From the NCBI GenBank assembly GCA_000433355.1, contig FR893150.1, forward strand, positions 1-26,384: DNA of 26,384 nucleotides. Direction: 5' to 3'. The notes beneath the pieces are model-generated. The model worked only from the letters and a program-made list of their open reading frames with translations, did no database searches and had not been told where the DNA came from. This document shows, piece by piece, positions 1 to 7,130 of this stretch (within the stretch, counting starts at the first letter, position 1; each line of letters begins with the position of its first letter). Both the position numbers and the translations under genes were made by a program. The stretch comes from Alistipes sp. CAG:435 (GTDB taxonomy: Bacteria > Bacteroidota > Bacteroidia > Bacteroidales > UBA932).

Positions 1-2
1 TG

Positions 3-419
3 GACGAGGGCAATGCAAAACCGAAACAAGGTGTGTTCTACAATGGGCAAGTTTATGATGCCTATACTTTCGTGTCCGACTTGATTAAGAATGCGAAGAA
101 ACGTATTGTCCTTATCGACAATTATGTTGACGAGACTGTACTGACATTGCTCGATAAAAGAGAAAACGATGTGTCTGCCGTAATCTATACTCAACAAATA
201 AGCCATCAGTTCCAACTCGACATAGACCGTCATAATGCTCAATATGCACCGATTGATGTTGAAACATTCCGTTTATCACATGACCGCTTCCTTTGTATAG
301 ACGATGATGTATATCACATAGGTGCATCCATTAAGGACTTAGGCAAAAAGTGGTTTGGTTTCTCTAAGATGGAGATACTTACACCAGATGAATTGGTAGA
401 ACGAATCAATAGAGGATAA
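3..419 (+). CDS. C-terminal part of an ORF6N-type protein with a PLD-like domain (5' partial)
   Basis: The reading frame is open to the left edge, so the gene starts outside the window; a GTG at 33 is only an internal codon. The visible 138 residues contain the block VFYNGQVYDAYTF, then a beta-strand/helix segment KKRIVLIDNYVD, then SHDRFLCIDD and YHIGASIKDLGKKW. From memory of the family, this arrangement is the C-terminal half of Bacteroidota ORF6N-domain (KilA-N/RhuM-like) proteins, a phospholipase-D-like fold with a degenerate HxK motif (HDR in place of HxK). The N-terminal DNA-binding ORF6N domain would lie upstream and is not seen. Such proteins are common in phage-derived and accessory regions; their cellular role is not well established. 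The gene is convergent with the ATPase gene at 488-1834. Confidence 0.7.
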   Translation, partial: DEGNAKPKQGVFYNGQVYDAYTFVSDLIKNAKKRIVLIDNYVDETVLTLLDKRENDVSAVIYTQQISHQFQLDIDRHNAQYAPIDVETFRLSHDRFLCIDDDVYHIGASIKDLGKKWFGFSKMEILTPDELVERINRG

Positions 420-487
420 TACATACGAAAATTTCAAGAAAAAGAACTTAGTAAATGTTAAAAAATAATTTGGATTTGTCGCTATTT

Positions 488-1834
488 CTATAGCAGTGGT
501 GTCATATAGATCGGAAGGAACACATATCCGTTTTCTTCTTTGTAATCCTGGGTATAAATTACGTAAGGAACATGAAGTTGTTTTTTGAACTTTTCACGGA
601 ATTTTGACAAGGATGAGAAGCTGGAATACTTGCCAGATTTCACCTCAACCGGGCAAATGTTATGGGCGTTTGTCAATGTCGGATTTTCTACAAGGAAGTC
701 AACCTCCATCCTGTCCTCAGAGACCGTTGAATAATTGCTATAGAAATACAAAGAGTGACCGCTTGCAACAAACATCTGGGCGACAATGTTTTCCATGAGC
801 ATCCCTTCGTTGATTTCCAACTTGCCAAGAAGAAGTTCCTGATACAGCTCCTCGCCTTGGATAGTCTTCTCATCGAACGCGTGAGAAATCAGGAGCCCAG
901 TGTCTCCCATATAACATTTGAAAGTCCGGTCATCTCGTTTCAGTCTCATGCCTACCTGAGGTTCCGTAACACCATTGCAGATATTCACAAAACGAGCGTC
1001 CTTCAGCCAAAGGAACGATGACTCATAGCTTCTGTATCTCGCGCCTTCACCCAAACTTGCAAGGCGGAACTTCTTCTCATGTTTCTGAAGCTCGCCCGGT
1101 ATCTGATCCCACACCGCCTTAACCTTTTCCGTGTACCCATTGACGTGCTTGTCAATGCTACGACGGTACAATGCCAGAATATCCCGCTTCACCGTGTCTA
1201 CTTTACGGAATATCCCCGTTTCAACAAATTCTTTAACCGCCTGCGGCATTCCTCCGACAATCAGATACTGCCGGAACAGGGTCATCGCCTTACGGTGCAT
1301 CGGGCCAAGCTGACATCGATTCTCAAAACACGTCTTGACGAACGGCATGGTCATCTCATCGCCCAACGCCCATAAAAACTCCTCAAAATCCATAGGGTAC
1401 ATTTGAAGAGGTCTCTCCTCGGAAGGCAAAAGAATATCCTCGGTGTTCTCATTGATGCTTACCAATGACCCGGTCTCTATGTAATCATACCTTCCGTCCG
1501 CTACAAGATGCTTGATGGCCTGACGCGCCATTGGATATTTCTGAACCTCATCGAAAATAATCAATGACTCTCTCTCGTACAGCTGGACACCAGCGACATT
1601 CTGCAAAAAGATAAGAAATGTGTCAGTTTCATTCAGATACTCATCAAAAACTTCCTTCATCGCTTTACCGATGTGCGCGAAGTCCACAAGAATATATGAC
1701 TTGTACTCATTCTTGGCGAACTCCTCCACTATGAAGCTCTTTCCCACCCGCCTTGCTCCTTCCACGAGGAGGGCGACCTTGCCTTTCTCCTCGTTTTTCC
1801 ATCTCAAAAGGGAATTATATATTTTCCTTTTCAT
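488..1834 (-). CDS. AAA-type ATPase with DUF4143 C-terminal domain (ATPase I)
   Basis: A 448-aa protein of the large Bacteroidota family of P-loop ATPases carrying a C-terminal DUF4143 domain. Walker A is GARRVGKS (residues 26-33), Walker B is LIIFDEVQK (about 91-99), and a sensor-like YIETGS follows near 117-122. The C-terminal part has EVDFLVE followed by CPVEVKSGK, which resembles the catalytic core of a PD-(D/E)xK nuclease-like fold. The natural substrate and role of this family are unknown; members occur in many scattered copies per genome and are often suspected to be accessory or selfish genes. The ATG at 1834 is supported by a well-formed Bacteroidota promoter exactly 20 bp upstream (-7 box to ATG), implying a very short leader and no clear Shine-Dalgarno sequence. 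It is a paralogue, at domain level, of the gene at 7131-8420, though the two sequences are clearly diverged. Confidence 0.88.
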   Translation of the reverse strand: MKRKIYNSLLRWKNEEKGKVALLVEGARRVGKSFIVEEFAKNEYKSYILVDFAHIGKAMKEVFDEYLNETDTFLIFLQNVAGVQLYERESLIIFDEVQKYPMARQAIKHLVADGRYDYIETGSLVSINENTEDILLPSEERPLQMYPMDFEEFLWALGDEMTMPFVKTCFENRCQLGPMHRKAMTLFRQYLIVGGMPQAVKEFVETGIFRKVDTVKRDILALYRRSIDKHVNGYTEKVKAVWDQIPGELQKHEKKFRLASLGEGARYRSYESSFLWLKDARFVNICNGVTEPQVGMRLKRDDRTFKCYMGDTGLLISHAFDEKTIQGEELYQELLLGKLEINEGMLMENIVAQMFVASGHSLYFYSNYSTVSEDRMEVDFLVENPTLTNAHNICPVEVKSGKYSSFSSLSKFREKFKKQLHVPYVIYTQDYKEENGYVFLPIYMTPLL

Positions 1835-1854
1835 AAATCACTGTTTTTCAAAGA

Positions 1855-1886
1855 CAAATATAACACCTCTGCACCGAACAAACAAA
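1855..1886 (-). promoter_or_regulatory. Promoter of DUF4143 ATPase I
   Basis: Read on the minus strand, a TTTGTTTG (1879-1886) provides the -33 TTTG and TATATTTG (1855-1862) is a perfect TAnnTTTG -7 box. The spacing is 20 bp from the distal TTTG. The -7 box ends 20 bp before the ATG, so the predicted mRNA leader is only about 14 nt. Confidence 0.7.
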
Positions 1887-1958
1887 TTTAATCACCACAT
1901 TATGCACCAAAACGAGATTTTTGAGATAGCATTATCGCACCAAACAAACAAATTTAAT
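1871..1958. repeat. Imperfect 33-bp tandem repeat upstream of ATPase I
   Basis: The motif GCACC(G/A)AA recurs at 1871, 1904 and 1937, exactly 33 bp apart each time. Units 1 and 3 share 22 bases with a single difference (1871-1892 versus 1937-1958); unit 2 keeps only the GCACC start and the ATTAT end. Unit 1 overlaps the -33 element of the ATPase I promoter, so the array could be an operator or iteron-like protein-binding site. The rest of the 1835-2109 gap holds the promoter and the aspS terminator candidate. Confidence 0.55.
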
Positions 1959-2024
1959 ATTAATCTTGACCTTCCCTGGAAAAGGTTGACACTTTTGGGG
2001 ATGAACCGCGCGAGTGTGATAGAA

Positions 2025-2064
2025 ATGAAAGTGTGGCCGAATGACAATCCGGTCACACTTTCAT
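2025..2064 (-). terminator. Hairpin downstream of aspS, probable terminator
   Basis: Arms 2025-2039 and 2050-2064 pair over 15 bp (14 Watson-Crick pairs and one G-T) around a 10-nt loop. On the minus strand the hairpin lies about 45 nt after the aspS stop codon and is followed by a weak T-rich run. No strong U tract is present, so termination strength is uncertain. Confidence 0.5.
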
Positions 2065-2077
2065 GCTTTGTCTCACG

Positions 2078-2102
2078 TCGCTTCGACAGACCCGGCGACA
2101 GG
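2078..2102. repeat. Possible degenerate REP-like copy near the aspS stop
   Basis: TTCGACAGACCCGGCGAC differs at three positions from the TTCGACAGGCTCAGCGAC core found in RND 1. It lies between the aspS stop and its downstream hairpin. Similarity may be chance. Confidence 0.25.
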
Positions 2103-2109
2103 ACGGGAA

Positions 2110-3885
2110 CTACTTCTCCTGCTGCGGACGGAGATCCAGACTGAGCTCGTCGAGCTGGGTCTGGTCGATCTTGGACGGAGCGTCGATCATCACGTCACGG
2201 CCCTGGTTGTTCTTCGGGAAGGCGATGAAGTCACGGATGGACTCCTTGCCGGCGAACAGTGTGCAGACACGGTCGAAACCAAATGCCAGACCTCCGTGAG
2301 GCGGAGCACCGTACTGGAAGGCGTGGATGATGAATCCGAACTTATATTCAGCCTCCTCAGGACCGATGCCCAGAACCTCGAACATTCTCTTCTGAACCTC
2401 CGCATCATGGATTCGGATGGAACCGCCACCGAGTTCTGTGCCGTTCAGCACGAAGTCGTAGGCATTGGCGCAAACCCTTTCGAGATCCTCTTTCTTGTCG
2501 CTGTAGAACAGGTTCATGTGCTCAGGCTTCGGTGCGGTGAACGGGTGGTGCATCGCGTAGAATCGTCCGTCCTCCTCGCTCCACTCAAGAAGCGGGAAGT
2601 CCACGATCCAAAGCGGCGCGAAGACCTTAGGGTCACGAAGGCCGAGCCTGTTGCCCATCTCGATACGCAGAACGCCAAGCATTGTCTGCACCTTGCGGTT
2701 GCTGTCACCTGACATCACGAACACGATGTCACCGGTCTTGGCCTCAACGGCCTCGGCGATGACTTTCAACTCGTTAGGTGAGTAGAACTTGTCGATCGAG
2801 GACTTGACGGAGCCGTCGGCGTTGAGCTTTATGTAAATCAAGCCCTTGGCACCGACCTGAGGTCTCTTGACCCACTCGGTCAGCTCATCGATCTGCTTGC
2901 GGGTGTATTCAGCGCCGCCCGGAACCGCGATGGCTCCGACGTAGGCAGCGTCCTCAAGAACGGAGAAGCCTTTGCCTTTCACCTTGTCTGTAATCTCGTG
3001 AATGGTCATTCCGAAACGGACATCCGGCTTGTCGGAGCCGTATTTGTCCATCGCGTCGTACCAGCTCATACGAGGCATAGGGTCAGGAATATCAACCCCG
3101 AGGACATTCTTGAACATCGTCCTCATCATTCCCTCGAACATATTCAGGACATCCTCCTGCTCGACGAAGGACATCTCACAGTCGATCTGGGTGAACTCCG
3201 GCTGACGATCGGCGCGCAGATCCTCGTCACGGAAGCAGCGGACGATCTGGAAATAGCGGTCGTAGCCGGCCACCATCAGCAGCTGCTTGAAGGTCTGAGG
3301 AGACTGCGGAAGGGCGTAGAACTGTCCCGGATTCATCCTGGATGGCACGACAAAGTCGCGGGCTCCCTCCGGAGTGGACTTGATCAGGTACGGAGTCTCG
3401 ATCTCCATGAAGTTGTGTGCATCGAGGTAGTTGCGCACCTCGTGGGCAAGCCTGTGCCTCAGGGCCAGCGCCTTCTGGAGAGGATTCCTTCTCAGGTCAA
3501 GGTAACGGAACTTGGCGCGGAGATCCTCGCCGCCGTCGCTCTCGTCCTCGATGGTGAACGGAGGCACCGCGGACTTGTTGAGGATGTTTATCGCCTCAAG
3601 CCGGATCTCGATGTCGCCTGTACCCATCTTAGGGTTCTTGCTCTGACGCTCGACTACCTCACCGGTGGCCTGGATGACATATTCACGGCCCAAAGAGGTC
3701 GCGGTCTCCACCAAAGCTGCGTCTGCGTCCGCCTCAAGCACGAGCTGCGTGATGCCATAGCGGTCACGCAAGTCAATGAAAGTCATTCCGCCGAGCTTCC
3801 TGGACCTCTGCACCCAACCGGCAAGGGTCACCTTCTGCCCGACATTCTCAATGCGGAGTTCCCCGCATGTGTGTGTTCTGTACAT
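2110..3885 (-). CDS. aspS: Aspartyl-tRNA synthetase
   Basis: A 591-aa class IIb aminoacyl-tRNA synthetase that charges tRNA-Asp with aspartate in the cytoplasm; the length matches the bacterial-type enzyme (about 590 aa). The N-terminal OB-fold anticodon-binding domain begins THTCGELRIENVGQKVTLAGW. Class II motif 2 is FRDEDLRADRQPEFTQID (residues 218-235), and motif 3 is GGLAFGFDR with the ATP-binding Arg539. The segment between about residues 290 and 420 corresponds to the GAD insert domain of bacterial AspRS. The start ATG at 3885 gives the canonical N-terminus. The gene appears monocistronic: it has a probable -7 box at 3949-3956, a hairpin at 2025-2064, and its neighbours are unrelated. 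Whether it is discriminating or charges tRNA-Asn as well cannot be told here. Confidence 0.97.
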   Translation of the reverse strand: MYRTHTCGELRIENVGQKVTLAGWVQRSRKLGGMTFIDLRDRYGITQLVLEADADAALVETATSLGREYVIQATGEVVERQSKNPKMGTGDIEIRLEAINILNKSAVPPFTIEDESDGGEDLRAKFRYLDLRRNPLQKALALRHRLAHEVRNYLDAHNFMEIETPYLIKSTPEGARDFVVPSRMNPGQFYALPQSPQTFKQLLMVAGYDRYFQIVRCFRDEDLRADRQPEFTQIDCEMSFVEQEDVLNMFEGMMRTMFKNVLGVDIPDPMPRMSWYDAMDKYGSDKPDVRFGMTIHEITDKVKGKGFSVLEDAAYVGAIAVPGGAEYTRKQIDELTEWVKRPQVGAKGLIYIKLNADGSVKSSIDKFYSPNELKVIAEAVEAKTGDIVFVMSGDSNRKVQTMLGVLRIEMGNRLGLRDPKVFAPLWIVDFPLLEWSEEDGRFYAMHHPFTAPKPEHMNLFYSDKKEDLERVCANAYDFVLNGTELGGGSIRIHDAEVQKRMFEVLGIGPEEAEYKFGFIIHAFQYGAPPHGGLAFGFDRVCTLFAGKESIRDFIAFPKNNQGRDVMIDAPSKIDQTQLDELSLDLRPQQEK

Positions 3886-3948
3886 ATTGATATGTTTTGA
3901 ATATTCCTACTTACGCGGTCTGCATCTCTCTCGCGGACCTGCAACTTG

Positions 3949-3956
3949 CAAAGTTA
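3949..3956 (-). promoter_or_regulatory. -7 box of aspS promoter
   Basis: TAACTTTG on the minus strand matches the Bacteroidota -7 consensus TAnnTTTG and lies about 64 bp before the aspS ATG. The same 8-mer precedes the NVEALA-like gene (25321-25328). A good -33 TTTG is not seen at the expected spacing. Confidence 0.5.
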
Positions 3957-3994
3957 GCAAATTCTCCCCAAGAATGATTGAATATGTCTGATTT

Positions 3995-4111
3995 TCATTC
4001 AGCCCACATTCTGGCACCATAGACTACCCTCTTTCCTTCGTGGAGGGCAAAGCCTTTGTTATCAAGACAGAACACAGAGTTGCTCCACGCCTGATGAGGG
4101 AGGAACAGCAT
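3995..4111 (-). other. Intergenic segment with a 38-codon open frame of unknown status
   Basis: Between the aspS promoter and the end of ccsA there are about 330 bp without a recognised gene. One minus-strand frame, ATG at 4111 to TGA at 3995, encodes 38 residues (starts MLFLPHQAWSN, ends YGARMWAE). I do not recognise it and see no convincing start signal. It may be chance, a small peptide, or a relic of a repeat. The flanking 4112-4160 stretch is AT-rich and holds nothing else visible. Confidence 0.2.
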
Positions 4112-4160
4112 CTATTAAATTATTAATATTCAATATATTGCCCTCCATGGTATTTTCTAC

Positions 4161-4180
4161 AGGCCTCTGAACGGAGGCCT
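4161..4180 (-). terminator. Hairpin after ccsA, possible terminator
   Basis: AGGCCTC and GAGGCCT form a perfect 7-bp stem with a 6-nt loop, 35 nt past the ccsA stop codon on the minus strand. The following bases (GTAGAAAAT) are not a clear U tract, so this is a weak call. Confidence 0.4.
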
Positions 4181-4215
4181 CATTTCATTCCAAGGCACAC
4201 TAAAGGTCAGGAATA

Positions 4216-5154
4216 CTAATAGGTGTGAAGGCTGAAGCCTTGGGCGGAGGGGAGGTAGTTTACGCCCCACCAGCACATCTGGAGGAGAAGGAAGGAGAAT
4301 ATCAGGAGGAAAAGGGTGCGATGGAGAGCTTTGTTGGAGTGTGATGCCACTTCAATGGCTGGCGAGTTCTGTCGAGCTATGGCCTCTGAGCCTGCCGAAG
4401 TGACCGAAGATAAAGCAGAGCCTTGGCGGAGATGCATGTACAGAAGATAGCTGAGCCAGGTGGCGGCGGCCCAGGTTTCCTTAGGATCCCAGGTCCAGTA
4501 GTCACCCCAGGCCTGTTTGGCCCAGAGGGCGCCCATCACTATGCCCATTGTGATGAATCCCCAGCCCATGCGCACCAGGGTGTCGCAGAGGCGCAGGTCG
4601 CCTTGAAGGGACGGTGACAGGGGACTTGCGGCCGCATCGACAGTGGCAGGAGTTGTTGACCCCGGGGCCGGAGCGGATCCCGCGGCTGAACGGCGGGTCA
4701 GCCAGAGAATACGGATGGCGAGGATGGTGGCGATGCCCATCACGGCGTAGGAAAACATATAGACGATGACGTGCGGGACGAACCACGGGCTGCGGAGAGC
4801 CGGCATAAGTTCTTCAGTGTGAATCTCTGGCTTGAATATGTTGATGCCGGCGAACATCACGGCCATCAGGCATCCGAACGGAAGTACCCAGCGGTAACGC
4901 CAACGAAGATACACCACGAGCCCGATCAGCGAAAGGAACAGGCTGAACCAAAGGCGGGTCTCCCCCATAGTGCGGAGAGGCGGACGCCCAAGCGAAATCC
5001 AGACCCCGACAATGAATGTCATGAATATGGCAGAGCCGCATCCGGCCAGAACGGCTGCCGGGAGCCTACGTTTGGAAATCACGGAGACAATCGCTCCTGA
5101 AATCCAGAACAGTGACGCTGCCAAGGCGAACCAGACAAACGAATCCCAACTCAT
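4216..5154 (-). CDS. ccsA: Cytochrome c biogenesis protein CcsA/ResC-like
   Basis: A 312-aa polytopic inner-membrane protein of the system II (Ccs) cytochrome c maturation pathway, which presents heme and attaches it to CxxCH motifs of apocytochromes outside the cytoplasm. The diagnostic tryptophan-rich WWD segment is clear: WGDYWTWDPKE at residues 216-226. His residues in PHVIVY and ALHRT lie beside membrane segments and are candidates for heme ligands. The ATG overlaps the stop of the upstream resB-like gene by 4 bp (ATGA), typical of translational coupling. Two loops look longer than usual: a Pro/Ala/Ser-rich one at about residues 150-190, and one at about 247-262 whose DNA resembles the REP-like repeat found in the RND genes. 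Length is otherwise normal for stand-alone CcsA. Confidence 0.9.
   Translation of the reverse strand: MSWDSFVWFALAASLFWISGAIVSVISKRRLPAAVLAGCGSAIFMTFIVGVWISLGRPPLRTMGETRLWFSLFLSLIGLVVYLRWRYRWVLPFGCLMAVMFAGINIFKPEIHTEELMPALRSPWFVPHVIVYMFSYAVMGIATILAIRILWLTRRSAAGSAPAPGSTTPATVDAAASPLSPSLQGDLRLCDTLVRMGWGFITMGIVMGALWAKQAWGDYWTWDPKETWAAATWLSYLLYMHLRQGSALSSVTSAGSEAIARQNSPAIEVASHSNKALHRTLFLLIFSFLLLQMCWWGVNYLPSAQGFSLHTY
4383..4413. repeat. Degenerate REP-like palindrome inside ccsA
   Basis: Read on the minus strand, TCTTCGGTC followed by TTCGGCAGGCTCAGAGGCC resembles the TTCGACAGGCTCAGGGACC core seen in the RND genes, with about three differences. It encodes a low-complexity loop (SSVTSAGSEA) of CcsA in frame. 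Confidence 0.4.
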
Positions 5155-6014
5155 AACCGTTCCTCCTTTTCCTTGAAAGTTTCACATCCTAAGGGAGCGG
5201 CGCCATCTTGTAGTTTTACAGGCAATGGTCCTTTCTTTCCAAAAGACGGTTTGAAGCCAGCAAAGAACACCATCGCCGCGGCTGAGACAAGCAGCAGCCA
5301 CAATGCAATGCGGAAAACCTCCGACAAAGGCGAACAGACACACTTGAATATGCTTGCGAACTCTCCTCGTTCCGTGTCCGACAGGTAGTCCGACTGGTAA
5401 ATCCACCACGAACCGACCTTTGCAGGGTGGTTCACAGCGATTTTGATCTCTGATGAGCGGCCGTCAGGAAGGGTCAAGGTGACCTCGGAAGAATATTCAT
5501 AAACAGAGAAATCCCTGAGTGTCAACTCGAAAGGGAGTTTGACATATTCATAAGTGACTTCGTTCCGCGCTTGATGGTCCGGGACATTCGGCATCGCGAT
5601 CATAACCGTCCGGACGGTGCCGCCGGAGCCGAAAAGTCCGGCGATCAGAATCACCGACAGGCCCAGATGGGCGCAGGTCACCCCGAGGCGATGCTTGCTG
5701 AATCTATGAATATCCTCGATCGTGTTCAGTGTGACGCTTGTCGCCAAAAGAAGCAACGCGAGGATGAAGATCGGCGACCGGCTCATATTCCTGAAACCGA
5801 GAACGCCGAAAAAACCGTCCCCGCCCCCGTCCTGCGGTACAAGCCCGAAGACGAGCAGCAGGAACAGCACGATTGAGATCGAGGTCAGGCAGGCTTTCCG
5901 TCCGGCCAGATGCCTGAACAGCGGCCAGCGGTCACGCAAAACATAGATGACCACCAGAAGACAGACATAGAGAAGGGCCGCCAACAGTCCGAACGTATGA
6001 CCTGCGACAACCAT
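5151..6014 (-). CDS. resB: Cytochrome c biogenesis protein ResB-like
   Basis: A 287-aa membrane protein, partner of CcsA in system II heme ligation. The hydrophobic segments are arranged as in ResB/Ccs1: one near the start (GLLAALLYVCLLVVIYVL), one at about 43-60, one at about 80-95, one at about 112-128, then a long soluble region (about 130-235) with short beta-like segments such as VTYEYVKLPFELTLRDFSV and GSWWIYQSDYL, and a last membrane helix at about 238-256. The WWIYQS block is typical of the ResB family. The start ATG at 6014 overlaps the stop of the TIM-barrel gene by 1 bp (TAATG), and its own stop overlaps ccsA, so three genes are tightly coupled. The soluble domain is shorter than in large ResB proteins, as is common in Bacteroidota. 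Confidence 0.85.
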   Translation of the reverse strand: MVVAGHTFGLLAALLYVCLLVVIYVLRDRWPLFRHLAGRKACLTSISIVLFLLLVFGLVPQDGGGDGFFGVLGFRNMSRSPIFILALLLLATSVTLNTIEDIHRFSKHRLGVTCAHLGLSVILIAGLFGSGGTVRTVMIAMPNVPDHQARNEVTYEYVKLPFELTLRDFSVYEYSSEVTLTLPDGRSSEIKIAVNHPAKVGSWWIYQSDYLSDTERGEFASIFKCVCSPLSEVFRIALWLLLVSAAAMVFFAGFKPSFGKKGPLPVKLQDGAAPLGCETFKEKEERL

Positions 6015-6922
6015 TACAGACTATACCATTGATCCGACAGGAGTTTGACGGCTTCCCTCACGGTCTTGGCACGGTCTCCGGCAGTGCCGCACTCGAAACT
6101 GACATAGTTCTTGTAGTCCATGTGCTGGAGCGCCCGGAATCCGGACTTGTAGTCGTCCTTCGCGCCGTCCTCTCCAGGCATCAGTCTGCGGCCACGGCTG
6201 GCGATGTGGACGTGCTGGAGGTACTCGATGCCGGCTGATGTCAGCGCGCCGTAGTCGGAGGTCTCCTCGGACATGTGCCAGAAATCACCCATCACCTTCA
6301 CGCCCTTGCTGTCGGAATCGCGGGCGATCGCGGCGGCGTCGGCAACCTGACGGAGATAGAAGGCCTCCCTCCTGTTCAATGGCTCAAGAATCACGGTCGT
6401 GCCGTGCTCAAGGGCGAACTCTCCGAGGTCGTGGAGCTGCTCGCAGAGGTAGTTGCGGGTATCCAGGGTGTGGGGTCTGCACGGAGTCTGGCCGTTGAAA
6501 GCCGGGACCATTATGACTCCCACCGAGCCGAGTTCACCTGCAGCGGCCACGATCTCGCGCATCGATTTGTCGAACGACGCCTTGACCGCCGGGTCTTCGG
6601 CCAGGATGAAGCCGTCGAATCCAGCGCAGATGGCAGAGACCTCGATGTCACGTCCGATGAGGGCGTTACGGATCTCATTGACGCGGGCAGGAAGGTTCCG
6701 TCCGTTCGGCTCGAAACCACGCACCTCCAGGTCTTCCATGAAATCCAGCTGCTCGCCCAGATTCTTTCCCGGGGCGATCCCTTCCTGAAACGAGAGCTTC
6801 AGCTCAAGACGTGGCACGCACTTCTTCTTGTCCAATGCAGTGGCACATCCCGGCAGCATGGAGGCCGCGGCCAAGGCAGCTGATCCGATCGCCGCTGACG
6901 AGAGAAAATGTCTTCTGTTCAT
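6014..6922 (-). CDS. Tat-exported TIM-barrel protein, sugar phosphate isomerase/epimerase-like
   Basis: A 302-aa member of the xylose isomerase-like TIM-barrel family (AP endonuclease 2 fold). The N-terminus has RRHFL (residues 3-7), a hydrophobic stretch, and LPGC with Cys26, fitting a twin-arginine signal joined to a lipobox: a folded lipoprotein on the outer face of the inner membrane or in the periplasm. Candidate metal ligands in the usual family positions are Glu180 (EPLNR), Asp213 and His216 (DFWHM), His239 (HVHIAS) and Glu277 (FECG). The family isomerises or epimerises sugars and keto-sugars, and some members are lyases acting on 3-keto-glycosides; the substrate here is unknown. It is coupled to resB-ccsA by a 1-bp overlap and lies 3' of a Tat-exported Gfo/Idh protein across the inserted ATPase gene, suggesting a shared pathway. 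Confidence 0.85.
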   Translation of the reverse strand: MNRRHFLSSAAIGSAALAAASMLPGCATALDKKKCVPRLELKLSFQEGIAPGKNLGEQLDFMEDLEVRGFEPNGRNLPARVNEIRNALIGRDIEVSAICAGFDGFILAEDPAVKASFDKSMREIVAAAGELGSVGVIMVPAFNGQTPCRPHTLDTRNYLCEQLHDLGEFALEHGTTVILEPLNRREAFYLRQVADAAAIARDSDSKGVKVMGDFWHMSEETSDYGALTSAGIEYLQHVHIASRGRRLMPGEDGAKDDYKSGFRALQHMDYKNYVSFECGTAGDRAKTVREAVKLLSDQWYSL

Positions 6923-7004
6923 ATATTTCTTGTTAAATTACTTGTTCGCAGATATGGCGAAGATACAATTAAAAACTGAAAATATCACTTCTTTCGGGTA
7001 AACT

Positions 7005-7041
7005 ATGTCAATCCGACATTTGTACGCATTACACGATCGTG
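7005..7041. promoter_or_regulatory. Inverted repeats between divergent genes, operator candidates
   Basis: ATGTC and GACAT (7005-7019) flank a 5-nt spacer, and CACGATCGTG (7032-7041) is a perfect 10-bp palindrome. Both lie in the 208-bp region between the divergent TIM-barrel gene and ATPase II, 40-75 bp upstream of the ATPase II -33 box. They may bind a regulator; no matching site is seen elsewhere. Confidence 0.3.
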
Positions 7042-7078
7042 AATTTTGTTTAATTCATTAAATAAAAATAGCAGATTA

Positions 7079-7110
7079 TTTGCAAACCAATTAAACAATC
7101 GATATATTTG
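7079..7110 (+). promoter_or_regulatory. Promoter of DUF4143 ATPase II
   Basis: TTTG at 7079-7082, a 20-bp spacer, and a perfect TATATTTG -7 box at 7103-7110. The ATG at 7131 follows after exactly 20 bp, the same geometry as at ATPase I. The predicted leader is about 14 nt. Confidence 0.75.
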
Positions 7111-7130
7111 CGTTCTAACAATCATTGAAC

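Noticed and set aside
2998..3900. 300-codon open frame on the plus strand opposite aspS
   Set aside because: It lies wholly antisense to a certain aspS gene; the text is rich in His, Arg, Val and Leu, as expected for the complement of coding DNA, with no recognisable domain.
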